Positions 1 to 4,036 of a stretch of DNA of 5,952 bases are shown here, piece by piece. The notes below the pieces were generated by a model. It was not told the DNA's origin. It worked only from the letters and a program-made list of their open reading frames with translations, and did not search any database. Both the position numbers and the translations under genes were made by a program. The DNA lies in contig JBAYJH010000303.1 in NCBI GenBank assembly GCA_041665185.1, positions 1 through 5,952 of the forward strand, in the 5' to 3' direction. Each line of letters starts with the position of its first letter. Positions within the stretch are counted from its first letter, which is position 1. The stretch comes from JACRAR01 sp041665185 (GTDB taxonomy: Bacteria; Pseudomonadota; Gammaproteobacteria; Burkholderiales; Rhodocyclaceae).

Positions 1-144
1 GCAACAGCGGAACTGAGTATCGTCGGTGCGGTGACTGCCAATACCAGCGGTGTTCCCGCCGCCTACCAGTCGTTCGTGCCGACGGTGGCCACGCCGTTCT
101 CGCAGAAGGTGACTGTGCCGCTAGTGTTCCAGGCCCCGAACTAG
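1..144 (+). CDS. C-terminal end of an unidentified protein (partial)
   Basis: An open frame runs in from the left edge and ends at TAG 142-144, leaving 47 residues that finish with VTVPLVFQAPN. The tail is rich in Val, Thr, Ala and Ser with alternating hydrophobic residues, has no Cys and has little charge, which resembles the last strands of an extracellular or surface beta-sandwich. No motif supports a family assignment. The codons are GC-rich at third positions, as expected for a real gene here, and no competing frame explains the stretch. It converges with the toxin gene, whose stop lies only 30 bp away. A 9-bp direct repeat (AACTAGCCG at 139-147 and 150-158) spans the stop codon. Confidence is moderate that this is coding and low for any function. 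Confidence 0.5.
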   Translation, partial: ATAELSIVGAVTANTSGVPAAYQSFVPTVATPFSQKVTVPLVFQAPN

Positions 145-174
145 CCGCAAACTAGCCGGGCGGCGCCGCTGGCA

Positions 175-561
175 TCATCGGCGCGGCTTGAGGTGGGCGC
201 GCAACCAACCGGCGAATTCCGCTTCGTCGAGGTCGCCGGCGGCGAGAGCCAACATCACGACGGTTGCATCCGCTTGCGTCGCTGCCAGCCGGTAGCCATT
301 CAGCGCAAGGAAGAGACCGACGGATAGAAATGCCGCGCGTTTGTTGCCGTCGACGAAGGGATGGTTGCGGGCGATCCCGAAGCCGTAGGTGGCGGCAAGC
401 GCCGCAACATCCGGCGCACCGTAGGCCGCGAGATTGGGTGCGCGCGCCAGCGCGGAGTCGAGCAAGCCTGGGTCGCGCATGCCGGCGGCGCCGCCATGTT
501 CGGCCAGGCTCTCGCCATGCAGCAGCAGCAGCGCCTGCTTGTCGACCCAGCGCCAGTTCAT
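175..561 (-). CDS. doc: Doc/Fic-family toxin (death-on-curing type)
   Basis: This 128-residue protein closely matches the length of P1 Doc (about 126). It carries the Fic/Doc signature HPFVDGNKRAA at residues 67-77: catalytic His67, Phe69, Asp71 and the GNKR of Doc, where AMP-transferring Fic proteins have GNGR. The N-terminal GGAAGMRDPGLLDSAL segment (about 23-38) is also typical of Doc. Doc proteins of this type act in the cytoplasm as kinases that phosphorylate elongation factor EF-Tu and halt translation; that activity is inferred from the motif. The start ATG (561-559) overlaps the antitoxin stop TGA (560-558) as ATGA and lacks a strong Shine-Dalgarno of its own, so translation is probably coupled to the antitoxin. 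All key motif residues are present, so the toxin looks intact. Family assignment is secure; substrate is inferred. Confidence 0.93.
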   Translation of the reverse strand: MNWRWVDKQALLLLHGESLAEHGGAAGMRDPGLLDSALARAPNLAAYGAPDVAALAATYGFGIARNHPFVDGNKRAAFLSVGLFLALNGYRLAATQADATVVMLALAAGDLDEAEFAGWLRAHLKPRR

Positions 562-782
562 TTGGCAAGGGCGTGGAAGGTGTCGCGAAACTCGCGCATG
601 AATTCGCGCCCGGCGGTCATCTGTTCGTCCAGTGCCGGATCGTAGGGCGTTACGACGTAGCCCTCGGGTGTTTCAGTCAGAAAGATCGACGCGCCTTTCT
701 CCACTTTCAGGTTGGCCAACACCTCCTTGGGCAGGATGACGCCGACGGAATTGCCGATCTGGGTGAGTTTGAGGATATGCAT
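558..782 (-). CDS. AbrB/MazE-type antitoxin paired with Doc
   Basis: This 74-residue protein has an N-terminal swapped-hairpin AbrB/MazE/SpoVT DNA-binding domain (about 1-47; core IGNSVGVILPKEVLANL at 9-25, then VEKG). An acidic, helical C-terminal tail follows (about 48-74, ending REFRDTFHALAK). In such antitoxins the first part binds the operator and the tail wraps and neutralises the toxin. The start at 782 gives MHILKLTQIGNSVG, the usual domain beginning, and has a GGAG Shine-Dalgarno six bases upstream. A longer frame from a TTG at 842 is rejected because that codon lies inside the promoter. Classical Doc partners are Phd proteins; pairing an AbrB-fold antitoxin with Doc is a known mix-and-match type II arrangement. 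The pair is probably autoregulated through the palindrome just upstream. Confidence 0.9.
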   Translation of the reverse strand: MHILKLTQIGNSVGVILPKEVLANLKVEKGASIFLTETPEGYVVTPYDPALDEQMTAGREFMREFRDTFHALAK

Positions 783-788
783 GGCAGG

Positions 789-792
789 CTCC
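789..792 (-). promoter_or_regulatory. Ribosome binding site of the antitoxin gene
   Basis: GGAG on the minus strand lies six bases before the ATG at 782. It supports this start over the upstream TTG at 842. Confidence 0.7.
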
Positions 793-800
793 GATGACGT

Positions 801-816
801 TATAACGATCGTTATA
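801..816. promoter_or_regulatory. Perfect 16-bp palindrome, probable toxin-antitoxin operator
   Basis: TATAACGATCGTTATA reads identically on both strands with no mismatch. It sits 19 bp upstream of the antitoxin start and overlaps the predicted -10 box. Type II antitoxins of the AbrB/MazE fold usually repress their own operon by binding such symmetric sites over the promoter. The symmetry is seen directly; the operator role is inferred. Confidence 0.75.
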
Positions 817-842
817 CTACGCCCAGATCCAGCCAGTTTCAA
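814..842 (-). promoter_or_regulatory. Predicted sigma70-type promoter of the antitoxin-toxin operon
   Basis: On the minus strand, TTGAAA (837-842) and TAGTAT (814-819) are separated by exactly 17 bp, each matching the sigma70 consensus at four or more of six positions. Transcription would start near 807 and give a leader of about 25 nt carrying the GGAG site. The promoter lies between the ThDP gene stop (877) and the antitoxin, so the toxin-antitoxin pair need not depend on read-through from the ThDP gene. Confidence 0.55.
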
Positions 843-876
843 GCCTTGTGGGGGTGAGGACGCTGCTGCTACCAGC

Positions 877-2634
877 CTACCCCGTGATCTTTCGTTTCAG
901 CGCCCGTGCCACCATGCGCAGTCGCTGCATCAACGGGAAGCGCTTGAAACTGGTCTTCACTACGCCCTGGGTGAATGCGGTGCGCTTCGAGTAATCGATC
1001 GTTACATCGACGATGACCGGGCGCCCCGTCGCCGCCAGGCGCCGGGCCTCGGTAATGGCCGTGGCGATGGCGGCATCGTTGGGCATCGCCACATAGGCGG
1101 CCCCGGTCGCCAGGGCCACGCCCTCGACCTGGAGTTGCCCGAGGGTGGCGCAGGGTTTTCGGTTGTAGGGAATTTCCTGGGCCTGGGCGATCTGCGAGAG
1201 TTCGCCGTCGTGGAAAACGTAATAGACGATGCCCAGGCCATGCGTCGCCGCGGTGACGATCTCCATGCAGGTCATCATGAAGGCGCCATCGCCGACGATG
1301 GCGAACACCTCCCGCTCCGGTTGCGCCAGCTTGGCGCCGACGGCGGCCGGCACCGCATAACCCATGGCGTTGAAGTCGGTCGGCACGATCAGCTTGCCGC
1401 CGCGATGTACCGGAAACAGTTCGGCGGTGAGATAGGTGTGGTTGCCGTCGTCGACCACGGTGATCGCATCGGCCGGCACCTGCCGGCGCAACTCGACGAA
1501 GAAGCGCGCCGGATTGACGCGGCCCTGGCTGTCGTGGGCCAGCCATGTCGCGCGATAGGCTTCCTTGTCGTGGGCGATGCGCGCCGGCAGGTCGCTGACC
1601 GCAGGAAATCCCTGTGGGACGCCGGCCGGAGCCTGGGCGCGGCTCCGCAATTCCGCCAGCACAACAGCGATAAGGAGTTTGGCATCGCCTTCGATCTTCA
1701 CCGCGGCCGGATAATTGGCGTCGAACACCGTAGGGTTGATATCCACGTGGATCAGTTGCGGCGGCACCGTCACGCCGAAGCTGCCGGTGGCCAGTTCGCC
1801 GAAACGGGTGCCGACGGCGAGCAGGCAGTCGCAGTCCTTGAAGGCATTCCGCGCCGCGGGCACGGCCGCCGGTCCGAAGCTGAATCCGGCATGCAGGGGG
1901 TGGTCGGCGGGGAAGGCCGCCAGTCCTTGCAGGGTGGTGGCGACGGGCGCTTGCAGGCGTTCGGCGATGGTGGCGATGTCCGCGGCGGCCTGGCGTGCAC
2001 CCCAGCCGACGAAGATGCAGGGATGTTTGGCCTTGAGCAGCATATCCACGGCGTGGCGGATCTCCGGCCGGTCCTGGATTGGAGCCGGCGCGGCCGGCGT
2101 CCAGCGCGGCAGTTCGTTGCCGATTTCGCCGGGAAAGAGTTGCAGGTTGACCGGCAATTCGACCAGCACCGGCCCCGGTTCGCCGCCGGTGGCGATGCGG
2201 TAGGCCTCGAATATCGTCGTCACCACATCCTCATGGCGGGTGATGCGGAACGCCGCCTTGGTGATCGGCTTGGCCATTGCGAGCTGGTCGATCTCGTGCA
2301 ACTGGTAGCGCTTGTCCAGGTCGGTGCGGATGCCGCCGGTGATGACCAGCATCGGGATGCCGTCCAGGAAGGCCTCGGCGATGCCGCTGGCGGCATGGGT
2401 GAGACCGGCCGCCGGGACGATCGCCAGGGTCCCGATAGAGTCCGAGACCCGGCTCACCGCATCCGCCATAAAGGAGGCGCAGCCCTCGTGGGTGACCAGC
2501 AGCGGGGTGATCTGTTGCGAGTTGTTGAGCTCGTCGTAGAACTCGGTGTTATGCACACCCGGTATGCCGAAGGTGTATTTCACCCCGACCTGTTCGAGGG
2601 CGTAAACCGCCAGCCATGCGCCGGTTTTCTTCAT
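877..2634 (-). CDS. ThDP-dependent acetolactate-synthase-like enzyme
   Basis: This complete 585-residue protein has the length and three-domain order of the acetolactate synthase/pyruvate decarboxylase superfamily. The N-terminal PYR domain (about 1-165) contains FGIPGVHNTEFYDEL (22-36) and the cofactor-activating glutamate Glu50 in VTHEGCASFMADA. The central Rossmann-like domain (about 190-325) has FVGWGAR (208-214) and ends at HVDINP. The PP domain (about 370-545) has NAMGYAVPAAVGAKLAQP and the metal/diphosphate motif GDGAF (448-452). The usual paired Asn is replaced by HDGE (475-478), so Asp476 would occupy the Mg-ligand Asn position. This is an ALS-like paralogue rather than biosynthetic IlvB: no small-subunit gene is adjacent and the active-site signature differs. 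It probably decarboxylates a 2-oxo acid, but the substrate cannot be read from sequence. A basic tail (about 550-585) extends past the PP domain. The start has GGAG six bases upstream. Confidence 0.88.
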   Translation of the reverse strand: MKKTGAWLAVYALEQVGVKYTFGIPGVHNTEFYDELNNSQQITPLLVTHEGCASFMADAVSRVSDSIGTLAIVPAAGLTHAASGIAEAFLDGIPMLVITGGIRTDLDKRYQLHEIDQLAMAKPITKAAFRITRHEDVVTTIFEAYRIATGGEPGPVLVELPVNLQLFPGEIGNELPRWTPAAPAPIQDRPEIRHAVDMLLKAKHPCIFVGWGARQAAADIATIAERLQAPVATTLQGLAAFPADHPLHAGFSFGPAAVPAARNAFKDCDCLLAVGTRFGELATGSFGVTVPPQLIHVDINPTVFDANYPAAVKIEGDAKLLIAVVLAELRSRAQAPAGVPQGFPAVSDLPARIAHDKEAYRATWLAHDSQGRVNPARFFVELRRQVPADAITVVDDGNHTYLTAELFPVHRGGKLIVPTDFNAMGYAVPAAVGAKLAQPEREVFAIVGDGAFMMTCMEIVTAATHGLGIVYYVFHDGELSQIAQAQEIPYNRKPCATLGQLQVEGVALATGAAYVAMPNDAAIATAITEARRLAATGRPVIVDVTIDYSKRTAFTQGVVKTSFKRFPLMQRLRMVARALKRKITG

Positions 2635-2640
2635 GTCGAT

Positions 2641-2644
2641 CTCC
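2641..2644 (-). promoter_or_regulatory. Ribosome binding site of the ThDP enzyme gene
   Basis: GGAG on the minus strand is six bases before the ATG at 2634. Its first base (plus-strand 2644) is the last base of the adjacent hairpin arm, so folding of the leader could affect its exposure. Confidence 0.65.
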
Positions 2645-2676
2645 GCTGGGAAACCGCTATCTTACGATTCCCAGCG
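2644..2676 (-). promoter_or_regulatory. 9-bp inverted repeat (possible hairpin) in the ThDP gene leader
   Basis: CGCTGGGAA at 2644-2652 and TTCCCAGCG at 2668-2676 are perfect inverted copies separated by 15 bases. In the minus-strand transcript they would form a 9-bp GC-rich stem abutting the GGAG ribosome binding site. This could be a translation-modulating hairpin or a dimeric repressor site. The symmetry is exact; function is unproven and no known riboswitch class is recognised. Confidence 0.5.
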
Positions 2677-2741
2677 CCGCGCTGCGCGTTGCCTGCGGAT
2701 GTTACGAGCCCGAGTCCTGGTTTCTGCGATTCTTCGTAACC

Positions 2742-2789
2742 ACGACAATCTTGTTTTAAAACACTTGCGTTTCAAAACAAAATTGTCGT
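2742..2789. promoter_or_regulatory. Large inverted repeat with 21-bp arms upstream of the NTPase operon
   Basis: Arms at 2742-2762 and 2769-2789 match as inverted copies at 19 of 21 positions around a 6-bp centre (ACTTGC). The outer parts are ACGACAAT and ATTGTCGT. Inside the left arm, TGTTTTAAAACA (2752-2763) is itself a perfect 12-bp palindrome. The related CGTTTCAAAACA (2768-2779) is an imperfect copy centred 16 bp away, so the structure may present two operator sites. It is strikingly AT-rich against GC-rich surroundings and covers the -35 and spacer of the predicted promoter. Likely roles are operator for a dimeric or tetrameric regulator or a cruciform. Its ends are not accompanied by a transposase, so a mobile-element terminal repeat is less likely. 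Confidence 0.7.
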
Positions 2790-2794
2790 AATAT
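2765..2794 (+). promoter_or_regulatory. Predicted promoter of the two-gene NTPase operon
   Basis: TTGCGT (2765-2770) and TAATAT (2789-2794) are spaced by 18 bp, placing transcription start near 2801 and leaving a leader of about 25 nt before the ATG at 2826. The -35 is weak (three of six) and the -10 moderate (four of six), as in a regulated promoter. The overlapping inverted repeat would let a bound regulator block or recruit polymerase. The opposite strand of the same AT-rich block could serve the ThDP gene, but no convincing element pair was found there. Confidence 0.4.
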
Positions 2795-2815
2795 GCGGAT
2801 TCCCGACACACCCTC

Positions 2816-2821
2816 AGGGGG
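2816..2821 (+). promoter_or_regulatory. Ribosome binding site deciding the start of the first NTPase gene
   Basis: AGGGGG ends four bases before the ATG at 2826. The alternative in-frame ATG at 2793 overlaps the predicted -10 box and has no such site, so the start at 2826 is chosen. Confidence 0.65.
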
Positions 2822-2825
2822 CGCA

Positions 2826-4004
2826 ATGGACTACACCCGCAAATCCTACGGCCGAAACGAAGACGTCGCCGCCATCTACAAGCTGATTAGAGCCGGCACC
2901 GATATTTCAATGCCTGGGCCACGCCGTTTAGGCAAAACGTTCGTGCTGGAGCGTTTGGTCGACGCCGGACCTACGCATGGGTGGGAAGCAATCAAGGTAG
3001 AAGTGGCAGGCTGTAGAGACACCCGAGGATTTTTTCGCCAGCTATGCGCCAAGATCGGCAACCAACGATCGCGCGGCAAGAAGACCATTGACTGGCTGCG
3101 TCAACGGCTCGGACAAGCCATCGATCCGCGCACTGACGCCAACGGCGCGTGGTACCAGCCCTTCATCACGCTCGATCATGAGGCCTATTTCGAGCGCTTG
3201 ATCAAAGCGCTGCATGAGGATCCGGATCGACGGTGGGTGTTGTTGATTGATGAACTTCCGATCTTCCTCAAGGCTCTGCACGACCAAGGCCCGCAAGGCA
3301 TCGAGGCAGCAAGAGCTTTCATGAACCACACCAGCCGTCTTCGAGTGGACTACCCAAAGGTGCGCTGGTTGATCACCGGCTCCATAGGCCTCGAACCCCT
3401 GGCGCAAGCCGGCAACTACATGGGTGTTTTGGCCAAGTTCCAGACCTATAGCCTGACGACACTGAGTGAAACTCAAGCACGCGATTTCATCATCGATCTG
3501 GCGCATACGGGCCGGCTGGTGGATCGACAACTCATTACTGTTACGGAGGCGGATTCGATAGTCAAAGCGGTAGGATGGCGCTCTGCCTACTATCTTGAGG
3601 CCTTGGCCAAAAAATTTGCCGGCACGCCCACTGAAGACGCCCAAAAGGCCGACGCCCTGATCGCCGACGCCATGGCACGGCTATTGCGGCCCCAAGAACT
3701 GCCAACTTTCGCTGTGTGGGAAGAACACTTGCGCAAGCACTACCGGGATGCTGAGCGCGCAACTGCCGTCGCCGTACTCAACGCCCTGGCGCCGCACCCA
3801 CAGGGACGTGGCATCGATGTACTCCTTGCGGCAATCGGCCAACCCGGCCTCACGCTGGACGGCATGCGCATCTTGCTGATGCGCCTGGATGCGGAAGGCT
3901 TCATCACGGTTGACGACTGGGGCGCAGACAATCCCGTTGCTGCGTTTAGAAATGTGCTGCTGCGCCGCTGGTGGCAACGCTTTCCCCCTCAGGCAAACGC
4001 CTGA
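2826..4004 (+). CDS. P-loop ATPase, archaeal-type/STAND-like, with C-terminal winged helix
   Basis: This 392-residue soluble protein has a complete nucleotide-binding core. A YGRNEDVAAIYKLI lead-in (8-21) precedes Walker A GPRRLGKT (31-38, Lys37 and Thr38). Walker B is VLLIDE (138-143, Asp142 and Glu143), and LITGS (182-186) is the sensor-like strand typical of the archaeal-ATPase/STAND clade. The C-terminal third (about 311-385) looks like a winged helix: repeated helices, LRLDAEGFITVDD-like wing region, then FRNVLLRRWWQRF. Related proteins couple ATP binding to assembly or signalling; the specific role here is unknown. A longer start at 2793 would add eleven residues but falls in the promoter. 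It has no signal peptide or membrane segment. The stop is 32 bp before the second NTPase, with no terminator between, so the two are probably co-transcribed. Its base composition appears less GC-rich than the ThDP gene, hinting at transfer. Confidence 0.85.
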   Translation: MDYTRKSYGRNEDVAAIYKLIRAGTDISMPGPRRLGKTFVLERLVDAGPTHGWEAIKVEVAGCRDTRGFFRQLCAKIGNQRSRGKKTIDWLRQRLGQAIDPRTDANGAWYQPFITLDHEAYFERLIKALHEDPDRRWVLLIDELPIFLKALHDQGPQGIEAARAFMNHTSRLRVDYPKVRWLITGSIGLEPLAQAGNYMGVLAKFQTYSLTTLSETQARDFIIDLAHTGRLVDRQLITVTEADSIVKAVGWRSAYYLEALAKKFAGTPTEDAQKADALIADAMARLLRPQELPTFAVWEEHLRKHYRDAERATAVAVLNALAPHPQGRGIDVLLAAIGQPGLTLDGMRILLMRLDAEGFITVDDWGADNPVAAFRNVLLRRWWQRFPPQANA

Positions 4005-4036
4005 CCCCAACAATTCAATTTCATATTCACCAGAAC

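Noticed and set aside
154..174. GC-rich symmetric sequence (GCGGCGCCGC) between the two convergent stop codons, considered as a terminator
   Set aside because: The palindrome has no loop room at its centre and no T-tract on either strand, so it does not support a rho-independent terminator.
712..2739. Very long plus-strand open frame (675 codons) opposite the ThDP enzyme
   Set aside because: Its translation is rich in Arg, Gly, His and Asp with no domain pattern, as expected for the antisense of a GC-rich gene, while the minus strand encodes a full enzyme with all family motifs.
2742..2789. Inverted repeat considered as insertion-sequence ends
   Set aside because: The arms are only 6 bp apart and enclose no gene, and no transposase or target-site duplication is seen nearby.
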